A stretch of DNA of 64,000 nucleotides, from contig NZ_RCST01000001.1 in the NCBI RefSeq assembly GCF_013141865.1, positions 4,216,001 to 4,280,000 on the forward strand, read 5' to 3'. Below the pieces are notes generated by a model, which saw only the letters and a list, made by a program, of their open reading frames with translations, had not been told where the DNA came from and did not search any database. Numbering within the stretch: the first letter of the stretch is position 1; every line of letters begins with the position of its first letter. Of this stretch, positions 29,015 through 37,002 are shown piece by piece. The position numbers and the translations under genes were made by a program. Origin of the DNA: Methylomonas sp. ZR1 (GTDB lineage: Bacteria; Pseudomonadota; Gammaproteobacteria; Methylococcales; Methylomonadaceae).

Positions 29015-29044
29015 TTGACAATTAAAGCGCCGCGAAACTATAGT
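29015..29044 (+). promoter_or_regulatory. Sigma70-type promoter for trxA
   Basis: TTGACA (29015-29020), an 18-bp spacer and TATAGT (29039-29044) form a near-consensus promoter. It would start transcription about 20 nt before the trxA ribosome-binding site. It lies in the divergent gap between rhlB and trxA. Confidence 0.65.
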
Positions 29045-29073
29045 CTTGACTTTGTAAACTAATGGAGAATGGC

Positions 29074-29400
29074 GTGAGCGACCTAGTCCTTCATGTATCA
29101 GACGCTGATTTTAATGAAACTGTGTTGAAAGCCGGTGCGCCGGTGTTGGTCGATTATTGGGCAGAATGGTGTGGTCCATGCAAAATGATTGCCCCGGTTT
29201 TGGATGAAATTGCATCCGAATATCAAGGCAAACTCACCGTTGCCAAGCTGAATATAGACGAAAACCCCAAAACCCCGCAGCACTATGGTGTGCGCGGCAT
29301 CCCGACCTTGATGCTTTTTAAAGGCGGTGAAGTGGAAGCGACTAAAGTCGGCGCCTTAACCAAATCCCAATTGGCTGCGTTTATCGATAGCAACATATAA
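29074..29400 (+). CDS. trxA: Thioredoxin 1
   Basis: A 108-residue disulfide reductase with the active site WCGPC (Cys33 and Cys36), the cis-proline in RGIPTLMLF, and close likeness to E. coli TrxA. An ATG 12 nt upstream would give 112 residues. The GTG at 29074 is preferred because GGAG (29064-29067) lies 6 nt before it and because the protein then starts [10 protein letters not shown], as in the family. It is reduced by thioredoxin reductase and serves ribonucleotide reductase and other enzymes. rho follows 174 nt later. Confidence 0.95.
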   Translation: MSDLVLHVSDADFNETVLKAGAPVLVDYWAEWCGPCKMIAPVLDEIASEYQGKLTVAKLNIDENPKTPQHYGVRGIPTLMLFKGGEVEATKVGALTKSQLAAFIDSNI

Positions 29401-29435
29401 ATCAAGCCGAATCACCGGATTTATTAAAAATGTTT

Positions 29436-29463
29436 TTGATAAGTCCGGTTATTGCGCTAGAAT
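29436..29463 (+). promoter_or_regulatory. Candidate rho promoter and long leader
   Basis: TTGATA (29436-29441), a 16-bp spacer and TAGAAT (29458-29463) resemble a sigma70 promoter. About 105 nt of pyrimidine-rich leader then precedes the rho ATG. In E. coli the rho leader is the site of Rho autoregulation; the C/T-rich, G-poor stretch at 29490-29573 would suit Rho loading. That is inference. Confidence 0.45.
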
Positions 29464-29574
29464 TTTCCCCGCTTGCTTCTTCGCATTCTGAACGTCCTTA
29501 ACAAATCCAACAACTACCTGCCGCTGTAAACAGCACTCTGCTGTTTTGCATTTCTTTCATTTCCCTTAATCAAC

Positions 29575-30831
29575 ATGAATCTTACCGAGTTAAAACTTAA
29601 ACAAGCCACTGAAATTATTGCAATCGCTGAATCCTTGGGTCTCGAAAACATCGACAGAGCCCGAAAGCAGGAATTGATTTTTGCGATTTTGAAGAAACAG
29701 GCGAAGAGTGGGGAAGATATTTTTGGCGATGGGGTTTTGGAGATATTGGCGGATGGATTCGGTTTTTTAAGAACACCGGGGTGCTCCTATTTGGCGGGCC
29801 CCGACGACATTTATGTATCGCCCAGCCAGATCAGACGTTTCGGTTTACGCACCGGTGACACCGTTAGCGGCAAAATCCGCCCGCCGAAGGAAGGCGAACG
29901 CTACTTCGCGATGTTGAAGGTCGAAAGCATCAACTTCGAATCGCCAGAACAATCCAAAAACAAAATCTCCTTTTCCAACCTGACACCGCTGTTTGCCAAT
30001 AAACGTTTCCGCCTGGAGCAAGGCAACGGCACCAGTGAAGATTTAACCGCCCGTATCATCGACTTGATTGCCCCTATCGGTAAAGGTCAGCGCGGCCTGA
30101 TCGTTTCGCCGCCGAAAGCCGGTAAAACCATGATTATGCAAAGCATCGCCCATGCGATTGCCGAGAACAATCCCGAGTGTTATCTGATCGTACTACTGAT
30201 CGACGAGCGCCCGGAAGAGGTGACTGAGATGGAACGGTGCGTGCGCGGCGAAGTAGTGTCCAGTACTTTCGACGAGCCGGCTACCCGCCACGTACAAGTG
30301 GCGGATATGGTCATCGAAAAAGCCCGGCGCATGGTTGAACACAAGCACGACGTGGTTATCCTGTTAGACTCGATTACCCGTCTGGCCCGCGCTTACAACA
30401 TGGTGGTACCGTCTTCCGGCAAACTGTTGTCCGGTGGTGTCGACGCCAACGCGCTGGAAAAACCTAAACGTTTTTTCGGTGCGGCGCGGAATATCGAAGA
30501 AGGCGGCAGCTTGACCATCATCGCAACCGCGCTGGTGGAAACCGGCTCGAGGATGGACGAGGTGATCTTTGAGGAATTCAAAGGCACCGGTAACATGGAG
30601 TTGCACCTTGAGCGGAAAATCGCTGAAAAACGTATCTATCCGGCCATTAACATCAACCGCTCCGGCACGCGCCGCGAAGAATATCTGGTCGATCCGGACG
30701 AACTGCAAAAAACCTGGATTTTGCGCAAAATCCTACAGCCAATGGACGAATTGGCGGCATCCGAGTTTTTGCTGGGCAAACTCAAGGACTTTAAAACCAA
30801 CGCCGCATTTTTCGATTCGATGAAGCGCTGA
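29575..30831 (+). CDS. rho: Transcription termination factor Rho
   Basis: A 418-residue hexameric RNA helicase that ends transcription of untranslated RNA. The N-terminal helix bundle MNLTELKLK leads to an RNA-binding cold-shock-like domain ([29 protein letters not shown]). The ATPase core has Walker A PPKAGKT near residue 180, Walker [17 protein letters not shown], the Q loop and the R loop ([20 protein letters not shown]). Length and motifs match the E. coli protein (419). It carries no insertion domain. Confidence 0.97.
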   Translation: MNLTELKLKQATEIIAIAESLGLENIDRARKQELIFAILKKQAKSGEDIFGDGVLEILADGFGFLRTPGCSYLAGPDDIYVSPSQIRRFGLRTGDTVSGKIRPPKEGERYFAMLKVESINFESPEQSKNKISFSNLTPLFANKRFRLEQGNGTSEDLTARIIDLIAPIGKGQRGLIVSPPKAGKTMIMQSIAHAIAENNPECYLIVLLIDERPEEVTEMERCVRGEVVSSTFDEPATRHVQVADMVIEKARRMVEHKHDVVILLDSITRLARAYNMVVPSSGKLLSGGVDANALEKPKRFFGAARNIEEGGSLTIIATALVETGSRMDEVIFEEFKGTGNMELHLERKIAEKRIYPAININRSGTRREEYLVDPDELQKTWILRKILQPMDELAASEFLLGKLKDFKTNAAFFDSMKR

Positions 30832-30849
30832 GCGCAAAACCTCTGTACC

Positions 30850-30871
30850 GACGAGCGCTACAGCGCTCGTC
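30850..30871. other. Perfect 10-bp inverted repeat after rho
   Basis: GACGAGCGCT (30850-30859) and AGCGCTCGTC (30862-30871) form a near-palindrome with 2 nt between the arms. No T-run follows directly; the nearest T-rich stretch starts about 25 bp on. It could be a stabilising 3' hairpin or an operator-like site, and it is not a standard intrinsic terminator. Confidence 0.5.
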
Positions 30872-30980
30872 ACAAACTCGTCAAACATCCCCACCGCTGT
30901 TTTTCTCTTTTTTGTCATAAAACACAGAAGCCTAGACTCATTCTGATGCGCAGCCAGCAGCGCGCCAGCACATTTGATGG

Positions 30981-31008
30981 TTGTCGATGCGATTAATTTT
31001 GTTATATT
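30981..31008 (+). promoter_or_regulatory. Candidate promoter for the ABC-like gene
   Basis: TTGTCG (30981-30986), a 16-bp spacer and TATATT (31003-31008) lie about 25 nt before the ATG at 31033, in an otherwise AT-rich pocket. The match is moderate. Confidence 0.4.
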
Positions 31009-31032
31009 GCGCGACGACCTTAAACGAGGAGT

Positions 31033-32733
31033 ATGGCCTTGCGAACAACCAGCAAATTTTTTATGCAATTCGTCCGATTAGCCGGCCCCTTCTGGTGCTC
31101 GGAAAATAAGACGACCATTCGGACCTTATCGGCGTTTTTGGTCGCGTTAACAGTGGCGCAAATTGCGGTGTCGGTCATTATTACCGAATGGAGCGCGGAT
31201 TTATTCGATGCCTTGGAGCAGCGCTCTATGTCGAGGCTGTTTACCCAAGTTGGGCTGATCGTCTTGATTTTTATCGCGAATATGGCAATCACGGCAACCC
31301 ATTTGGTCGTCAAACGTCGCTTGCAACTGAGCTGGAGGGGGTGGCTAACCGATAAATTGATCGGGCAATGGATGCGCGACGGCCGGCATTATCTGGTTAC
31401 CCACTTACCGGGTCAGCACGATAATCCTGACGGACGCATCGCCGAAGATGTCCGCATTTCCACTGAATACGCAATCGATCTGTTACACACTTTCTTTTAC
31501 TGCGTGCTGTTGTTGACCAGTTTTACCGAGATCCTTTGGACCTTGTCGGGGACCGTTACGGTAAATCTAGGTTTGGTCGAAATCCCGGTTCAAGGCCATT
31601 TGGTCTGGTTGGCGCTGATTTACGCCGCTAGCGCATCCACGCTGGGTTGGTGGATAGGTAAGCCGCTCACCATGGCTACCGACAATAGACAGACCGTGGA
31701 AGCCAATTTCCGCTTCGCGCTGGTCAAAGCCCGGGAGAATGCGCAAGCCATTGCCTTGATCCACGGTGAGCGCCATGAGAATCCGCATTTTCATCATTTA
31801 TTCGGAAACATTGTCGATGCCTGGAATCAACAAACCCATGCCTGGCAGCGGATCACCATGTTCAGTTCCGGTTATTCGATATTGTCTATGGCATTTCCTA
31901 TCTTGGTGTCGGCGCCGCGCTTTATTCTCGGTACGATCAGCCTGGGAGCGTTGATGCAATCCGCGCAGGCGTTCCAGCAAATGGTCGCGGCTTTGTCCTG
32001 GCCGGTTGACAATATGGGTAAAGTGGCGGAATGGCGGGCCTCTGTCGAGCGAGTTTTGGGATTGAGCAAGGCCCTGGAGCAATTGGAACGCGAAATAGCC
32101 AAGCCCGACCCCTATCGGATTCGCTTGGTGAAAAGCGACAAATCCGTATTGGCGTTTCGCGATTTATGCATTTCGCGGTTGGACAGAATCGTCTGCGTGT
32201 CCACTCTCAATGAAGAAATCAAGGCCGGAGAGCGGGTGTTGATTGCCGGCAATGCGTTTTCCGGTAACAAGCTGTTCAAAGCCATAGCAGGTCTGTGGCC
32301 ATGGGGCGAAGGCATAATTGAATTGCCGGATGATGAAACCATGTTTTTTATGCCGCCGCGTCCTTATCTGCCTACCGGCACCTTGCGCGCATCAATTTGC
32401 TACCCATCCAATCCCTCCACTTTCGATCAACAGATACTTGAAAATGCCCTTCAACTGGCCGGAGTGAAAGAGTTGGAGGAACAGCTCGACCAGGTTGCGG
32501 ATTGGGAAAAGAATCTTGAGCGCGAACAACAACAACGCTTGGGCTTGGTGCGGCTGTTGTTGCACAAACCCAAATGGATATTGATGCAGGAAGCCTTTGA
32601 TTCGCTCGACCCTGACAGCGAAGTGGACATGGTCAATCTAATCCATAAAAGGCTCACGGATTCCGCTGTCCTGACCATCACCAAGGTGCCCAATATACAG
32701 GCCTTGTACAAGCGGCGGATTACGCTCTGCTAA
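31033..32733 (+). CDS. SbmA/BacA/YddA-like ABC membrane protein with degenerate ATPase domain
   Basis: A 566-residue fusion of an ABC transmembrane domain (about 1-340, YddA/SbmA type) and an ATPase-like domain (about 360-566). The membrane half looks normal. In the ATPase half every nucleotide motif is altered. The P-loop is GNAFSGNK (406-413), without the GK[ST] end. The signature region reads NLEREQQQRL (494-503) in place of LSxGEQQR. Walker B is LMQEAFDSLD, with Gln519 where Asp is expected. The switch histidine is missing from TITKVPN. AGLWPWG and RLLLHKP still show the family. It may work as a proton-driven or regulatory homologue, like SbmA, which lacks the domain altogether. The GH5 gene follows 41 nt downstream. 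Confidence 0.8.
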   Translation: MALRTTSKFFMQFVRLAGPFWCSENKTTIRTLSAFLVALTVAQIAVSVIITEWSADLFDALEQRSMSRLFTQVGLIVLIFIANMAITATHLVVKRRLQLSWRGWLTDKLIGQWMRDGRHYLVTHLPGQHDNPDGRIAEDVRISTEYAIDLLHTFFYCVLLLTSFTEILWTLSGTVTVNLGLVEIPVQGHLVWLALIYAASASTLGWWIGKPLTMATDNRQTVEANFRFALVKARENAQAIALIHGERHENPHFHHLFGNIVDAWNQQTHAWQRITMFSSGYSILSMAFPILVSAPRFILGTISLGALMQSAQAFQQMVAALSWPVDNMGKVAEWRASVERVLGLSKALEQLEREIAKPDPYRIRLVKSDKSVLAFRDLCISRLDRIVCVSTLNEEIKAGERVLIAGNAFSGNKLFKAIAGLWPWGEGIIELPDDETMFFMPPRPYLPTGTLRASICYPSNPSTFDQQILENALQLAGVKELEEQLDQVADWEKNLEREQQQRLGLVRLLLHKPKWILMQEAFDSLDPDSEVDMVNLIHKRLTDSAVLTITKVPNIQALYKRRITLC

Positions 32734-32774
32734 AAAAAACGCGCTAAGCCGTCCGCACTACCGAGGTTATCCGG

Positions 32775-33875
32775 ATGTCTGCCAATAAACTGCGCGGGGT
32801 CAATCTGGGCGGTTGGTTGGTTTTAGAAAAATGGATGACGCCCAGTTTGTTTGCCGGGTTGAATGCCAGGGACGAGACCAGTTGGTGCGTCGAATTGGGC
32901 CGCGAAGCCGAAACCCGTTTGCAGCAACATTGGCAAACCTTCATCACCCGCGCCGACTTTGCCTGGTTGGCGCAAGTCGGGATCAATGCGGTACGCATCC
33001 CGGTTGGCTATTGGCTGTTCGCAGCCGATTATCCCTATCATCATAGTTTCGGCGCCGTGCGATTTCCTTTTGTCGGCGGCGGCATACAGGTGCTTGACCG
33101 GGCTTTCGATTGGGCTGAAGAATTTGGCTTAAAGGTCGTTGTCGATCTCCATGCCGCTCCCGGCTGTCAGAACGGTTTCGATAATGGCGGCATCCAGGAC
33201 GTTTGCGAGTGGCATACTCAAAACAGCTATATCGACTATTCCCTGGAGACCCTCGAGAGATTGGCCCAGCGTTACGGCAAACACGCGGCTTTGCACGGAA
33301 TTGAGATCTTAAACGAGCCGCGCTGGGATGTGGATACTGAACTGTTGAAACGTTACACCGAAGCCGCTTATTGGCGCATTCGCCGCCATTGTCCGGCCGA
33401 ACAGGTGGCGGTGATATTTCATGATGGTTTCCGGTCGTTTCGCGAATACGCCGGTTTTTTACAGTCGCCCGAGCATGGTAATGTGATCTTTGACATACAC
33501 CGTTATCAATGTTTTGTACAGGACGATATCGACAGGGATATTTATCGGCATCTGCAAAAAGTGGTTTGCGATTGGAAAGCAGAAGCTGACGAGATTATCA
33601 GCGGCCTGGGTTTGCCGACCTACGTCGGCGAATGGAGTTTGGGGTTGGATGCAAAACTGGCGGCGCTTTGGGCCGAGGGGCCTTTCGATCATGTCCATAC
33701 GCAGATGGACGACATGCAGTTCGATATCGCTTGTCGCGGCTACGCGGCCGCCCAACTGGCCGTGTTCGAAAAGTATCTGGGCTGGTTTTTCTGGAGTTAT
33801 AAAACCGAGAATATGCCGCAATGGAATTTTCGGGAATGCGTCGAGCGTGGCTGGTTACCGGGTAAGTATGCTTGA
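32775..33875 (+). CDS. GH5-family glycoside hydrolase, exo-beta-1,3-glucanase-like
   Basis: A 366-residue TIM-barrel enzyme. The N-terminus GVNLGGWLVLEKWMTPSLF is the pattern of fungal-type exo-beta-1,3-glucanases (GH5 subfamily 9). The acid/base is Glu181 in ILNEPRW and the nucleophile Glu286 in VGEWS; DLHAAPG and FDIHRYQ strands are also present. No signal peptide is seen, so the enzyme is probably cytoplasmic and would act on imported or intracellular oligosaccharide or glycoside. It is likely cotranscribed with the ABC-like gene 41 nt upstream. Confidence 0.85.
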   Translation: MSANKLRGVNLGGWLVLEKWMTPSLFAGLNARDETSWCVELGREAETRLQQHWQTFITRADFAWLAQVGINAVRIPVGYWLFAADYPYHHSFGAVRFPFVGGGIQVLDRAFDWAEEFGLKVVVDLHAAPGCQNGFDNGGIQDVCEWHTQNSYIDYSLETLERLAQRYGKHAALHGIEILNEPRWDVDTELLKRYTEAAYWRIRRHCPAEQVAVIFHDGFRSFREYAGFLQSPEHGNVIFDIHRYQCFVQDDIDRDIYRHLQKVVCDWKAEADEIISGLGLPTYVGEWSLGLDAKLAALWAEGPFDHVHTQMDDMQFDIACRGYAAAQLAVFEKYLGWFFWSYKTENMPQWNFRECVERGWLPGKYA

Positions 33876-34009
33876 CGCTTGGGGCTATTGCTAAAATATT
33901 TGGTATTTTAAGTGGGGGATTTGCGTTCTGGAACGTCTTACTATTAACAGCATCATAGCAATCATGCCGAATGGGTATGCTTTAGCCGATAATGATGATT
34001 AGGTGTAAT

Positions 34010-34270
34010 ATGAAAACAAGACGATCTCGAACCAAATTGGACAAAATGTCGCCGGAAGCCTTGGATGCCTGCTTCCCGTCGGCGCGCTATTTTCAAGTTC
34101 ACTTCGAATATCTGCATGAAACCATCAATGAACTGAAACAGCAGCTTACTCAGTCCAACCAGCAAATTGCCGAACTGCAACAGCAGCTACAAGCCCAGTC
34201 GTTGGCCGAAATGCCAACGGTAAATTATGCTGCCGAGACAAAGTCCACGGGTAATTTGCGTCAGTCTTAA
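34010..34270 (+). CDS. Small coiled-coil protein of unknown function
   Basis: An 86-residue frame starting MKTRRSRTKLDKMSPE. The ATG at 34010 has AGGTG 5 nt upstream. An earlier in-frame ATG at 33992 lacks such a site. Residues 35-65 form a Gln/Leu-rich heptad-like helix (NELKQQLTQSNQQIAELQQQ), probably a coiled coil. I do not recognise the family. It converges on moaE with 5 nt between stops. The coding bias looks genuine, but this is the least certain of the listed proteins. Confidence 0.55.
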   Translation: MKTRRSRTKLDKMSPEALDACFPSARYFQVHFEYLHETINELKQQLTQSNQQIAELQQQLQAQSLAEMPTVNYAAETKSTGNLRQS

Positions 34271-34275
34271 CAGAC

Positions 34276-34734
34276 CTAAGGTTGCTTTAGATAGCCGTCA
34301 CTGTTCTTTTCGACCCAGCGTGTTTGCCCGGATTCCAAGGTTTCCCGTTTCCAGAACGGTGCCTGGCTTTTCAAGTTTTCCATAATGAAGCGGCTGGCGT
34401 CAAAAGCGTCACCGCGATGCGCGGACCACACTGCCACCAGCACCAGCGTATCGTTGGGCCATACCTGGCCGATGCGATGAATCAGCAACACCTCCAACAA
34501 TTGCCACTGACTTTGGGCTTGTTCGACAATACGCTGTAATTGTTTTTCGGTCATCCCTGGATAATGCTCCAGGTACATACCGCGTACCTCGTCGCCTTGA
34601 TTAAAGTCACGCATGGTGCCGACAAAGACACCGGTGGCGCCGTATTTGCCGGCCATGTCGACAGCCTGGGTTTGAAAATCGGCCAGTTCTTGCCAGGGGT
34701 CGAAAATCTCGCCGCTGAGTTTGATGGTATTCAT
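34276..34734 (-). CDS. moaE: Molybdopterin synthase catalytic subunit MoaE
   Basis: A 152-residue protein that, with MoaD, puts two sulfurs into precursor Z to make molybdopterin. It shows GATGVFVGTMRDFNQGDEV, LEHYPGMTEKQL, IHRIGQVWPNDTLVLVAVWSAHRGDAF and the catalytic-lysine region LKSQAPFWKRE. It sits 1 nt downstream of moaD on the minus strand. The pair runs divergently from moaC. Confidence 0.95.
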   Translation of the reverse strand: MNTIKLSGEIFDPWQELADFQTQAVDMAGKYGATGVFVGTMRDFNQGDEVRGMYLEHYPGMTEKQLQRIVEQAQSQWQLLEVLLIHRIGQVWPNDTLVLVAVWSAHRGDAFDASRFIMENLKSQAPFWKRETLESGQTRWVEKNSDGYLKQP

Positions 34735-34735
34735 T

Positions 34736-34969
34736 TCAACCTCCGGTCACCGGTGGAAAAAACGCCACGTCGTCGCCGTCGCTAACCTTGGCATCCAGAC
34801 CGACGTACTCCATATTCACCGCCGCCAATAGCGTATCGGGTATGTCCATGTCTGGATTAGCGCGGTGCCAGACCTCGAGCACTGTCAACGGCGCATCGAT
34901 TGTTAGCTCGTCGTAGCTGCGGCCGACGCGATCCTTCAAGCTTGCAAAGTAAAGCACTTTAATCGACAT
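34736..34969 (-). CDS. moaD: Molybdopterin synthase sulfur carrier subunit MoaD
   Basis: A 77-residue ubiquitin-fold protein starting MSIKVLYFASLKDRVGRS and ending FFPPVTGG. The C-terminal Gly-Gly is adenylated and turned into a thiocarboxylate that supplies sulfur to MoaE. It leads a moaD-moaE operon. The 53-bp gap to moaC must hold both divergent promoters or leaders; I could not pick out convincing -35/-10 boxes there. Confidence 0.94.
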   Translation of the reverse strand: MSIKVLYFASLKDRVGRSYDELTIDAPLTVLEVWHRANPDMDIPDTLLAAVNMEYVGLDAKVSDGDDVAFFPPVTGG

Positions 34970-35022
34970 CTTTATTCACCCGGTAATACAATGCTTGGCT
35001 GATTCCACTTGCCTAGTATGCC

Positions 35023-35511
35023 ATGTCCCATTCGCCGCTCACTCATTTTAATGCCGCCGGAGAAGCCCATATGGTGGATGTCGGGGATAAGGCCATCACC
35101 CAGCGTCAGGCGGTTTGCGAGGGGTACATCGAGATGCAGCCGGAAACCTTGGCACTGATTGTGGCCGGCACCCACAAGAAGGGCGACGTGCTGGGCATCG
35201 CCCGCATTGCCGGCATCATGGCCAGTAAAAAAACCGCCGACCTGATTCCCTTATGCCACCCATTGCCGATCAGCCATGTCGAGCTTAGCCTGCAGGCCCA
35301 AACCGACCTGCATCGCGTGTATTGTCAAACCACCGTCAAGACTACCGGCCAAACCGGCGTGGAAATGGAAGCCCTCACCGCGACCCAGATTGCTTTGCTG
35401 ACTATTTACGATATGTGCAAAGCCGTGGATCGCGGTATGACGATTCAAGGGGTGCGCTTGCTGGAAAAAAGCGGCGGCAAATCCGGGCACTGGCGACGGG
35501 ACGACGCTTAA
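35023..35511 (+). CDS. moaC: Cyclic pyranopterin monophosphate synthase MoaC
   Basis: A 162-residue enzyme for the second half of the first step in molybdenum cofactor synthesis. It has [14 protein letters not shown], the active-site segment [42 protein letters not shown] and the end [11 protein letters not shown]. No moaA lies in the window. It converges on the BamC-like gene with a 15-nt gap. Confidence 0.95.
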   Translation: MSHSPLTHFNAAGEAHMVDVGDKAITQRQAVCEGYIEMQPETLALIVAGTHKKGDVLGIARIAGIMASKKTADLIPLCHPLPISHVELSLQAQTDLHRVYCQTTVKTTGQTGVEMEALTATQIALLTIYDMCKAVDRGMTIQGVRLLEKSGGKSGHWRRDDA

Positions 35512-35526
35512 ATCAAGCCTTGCCGC

Positions 35527-36123
35527 TTACTCGTCGGCCTTCTTGTCAGGCGGACGGTTGATGATTTTTTCGTCTATGGCTTTGTGTAGCAAACGAATCA
35601 GTTCCGCCGAGCCATCTTCGCCAAACTCCAAATCTTCCGGTTTTGTCAGGCTGGCGTTGACGGTTAAGCCACGCCGCTCTTCTTTCAACTTGATGGTGTA
35701 TTCGGCTTCGTCGTAATCATTATTCAATAAAGCGCGCAACAAGCCGACATCTTTGCCGCTGGTGTCGGGGTCATAACGCACCTGAAAGCGTTGATCTTCC
35801 TGGCTTTTATCCAGCACTTCGATATTGCTGATTTTCAGCGCCGTGGCGACCATTTCCCAAGCCCGGTCGGGGCGGGTTTTCAAGGTAAGCAGAGGCTTGC
35901 CCCCTTCGTCGGTAAACGCCATCAAATCGGCCAAAGCCGACTTGGGCTTTAAATCGTCGGCAGCCACTGCCGGTTGCGGATTGGCGTGTTCTATCGGTAA
36001 AACCGGCGGTAGTTCCAGGTGGTGGGTGTCGCGGTATTTGTCCGGCGCATCCGCGCAAGCTACCAGCAACAGGCAAGGCAGGCTGTAAGTCAGCGTTCTC
36101 AACAACATAAGGCTCACTCGCAA
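35527..36123 (-). CDS. BamC/NlpB-like outer-membrane lipoprotein
   Basis: A 198-residue lipoprotein. The signal peptide ends in LLLVAC, a lipobox with the cysteine at residue 23 (a start five codons on, MLLRTLTYS, is also possible). After it comes DKYRDTHHLELPPVLPIEH, the N-terminal motif shared by BamC-type proteins of the BAM complex. A helix-grip-like domain follows (about 75-190, RAWEMVATALKISNIEVLDK). It is shorter than E. coli BamC (344), with one grip domain instead of two. The start overlaps the nitrilase stop by 10 nt. The assignment rests on the N-terminal motif and fold pattern. Confidence 0.65.
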   Translation of the reverse strand: MRVSLMLLRTLTYSLPCLLLVACADAPDKYRDTHHLELPPVLPIEHANPQPAVAADDLKPKSALADLMAFTDEGGKPLLTLKTRPDRAWEMVATALKISNIEVLDKSQEDQRFQVRYDPDTSGKDVGLLRALLNNDYDEAEYTIKLKEERRGLTVNASLTKPEDLEFGEDGSAELIRLLHKAIDEKIINRPPDKKADE

Positions 36124-36932
36124 AAAAAGCGTCTATGTTCCAGCACCGGGAAAGACAGGCGGGTTTTTTCCAGGCGGCTTTTATCGACTTCGGCGCTGAC
36201 AAAGCCCGGGCCGGTTTTGTAACAATCCAGTACCACGCCCCAAGGATCGATTACCATGCTGTGGCCGTAGGTTTGCCGGCCGTTCATATGAAAGCCGCCT
36301 TGGTTTGGCGCGATGACGTAGCAGAGGTTTTCGATGGCGCGGGCCCGCAACAATACTTCCCAGTGCGCGGCGCCGGTTTTGGCGGTAAACGCGGAAGGTA
36401 TCACCAATATATCCAGGCCTTGCCGGGTCATCGGCCGGAAAAATTCCGGAAAGCGTAAGTCGTAGCAAACCGCCACACCCAGCCGGCCGAACGGCGTATC
36501 GATCACGCAGGAGGCGTCGCCGGCTTCAACGGAGTCGGATTCGCGGTATTCCTCGGCGGTATCCGGTACGCTGACGTCGAATAAATGCACTTTGTCGTAA
36601 CGGGCGACTCGCTCGCCCTGCTCGTTGTAGATCAAACAAGCCGCGCGGACTTTATTGGGAGCAGTGGCTTGCATGGGCATCGTGCCGCCTATCACCCATA
36701 TGCCGTATTTTTTGGCGGTGGCGGCCAGAAAATCCTGAATCGGGCCGTTTCCATCCTGCTCGCTGACTTTAACCTTGTCGTATTCGTTCATACCCATGAT
36801 GGCAAAGTTTTCCGGCAAGGCTACCAGTTTCGCGCCGGCTTTCACGGCTTCGGCGATCTGTTTCTCGGCTTCAAGCAAATTGGCGCTGACTTGCGGTCCG
36901 GAGGCCATCTGGATGGCGGCACATATGGTCAT
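36114..36932 (-). CDS. Nitrilase-superfamily carbon-nitrogen hydrolase (Nit1/YbeM-like)
   Basis: A 272-residue amidase with the catalytic triad Glu41 (ALPENFA), Lys114 (RYDKVHLFDV) and Cys156 (VAVCYDLRFPEFFR). The sequence is closest in style to deaminated-glutathione amidase/omega-amidase enzymes, which repair side products of glutathione metabolism. The substrate is not proven. It follows yhdP on the minus strand, the same order seen in pseudomonads (rng-yhdP-nitrilase). No tldD is seen next to it. Confidence 0.88.
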   Translation of the reverse strand: MTICAAIQMASGPQVSANLLEAEKQIAEAVKAGAKLVALPENFAIMGMNEYDKVKVSEQDGNGPIQDFLAATAKKYGIWVIGGTMPMQATAPNKVRAACLIYNEQGERVARYDKVHLFDVSVPDTAEEYRESDSVEAGDASCVIDTPFGRLGVAVCYDLRFPEFFRPMTRQGLDILVIPSAFTAKTGAAHWEVLLRARAIENLCYVIAPNQGGFHMNGRQTYGHSMVIDPWGVVLDCYKTGPGFVSAEVDKSRLEKTRLSFPVLEHRRFFCE

Positions 36933-37002
36933 GAGGTGTCCCTGATTTTAATTGTTTTCAATAGTTTTAACTGTTGGGGAGCCGTTTATTCGGCAGAGCC
37001 GT

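Noticed and set aside
29062..29073. ATG start four codons upstream in trxA
   Set aside because: It would bury the GGAG that serves the GTG, and the family starts at MSD.
30850..30871. Palindrome after rho as an intrinsic terminator
   Set aside because: No T-run follows the stem directly and the loop would be only 2 nt unless the top pairs open; listed only as an inverted repeat.
33992..34009. Earlier start for the small coiled-coil protein
   Set aside because: The ATG at 34010 has AGGTG at good spacing; the earlier ATG pair has none.
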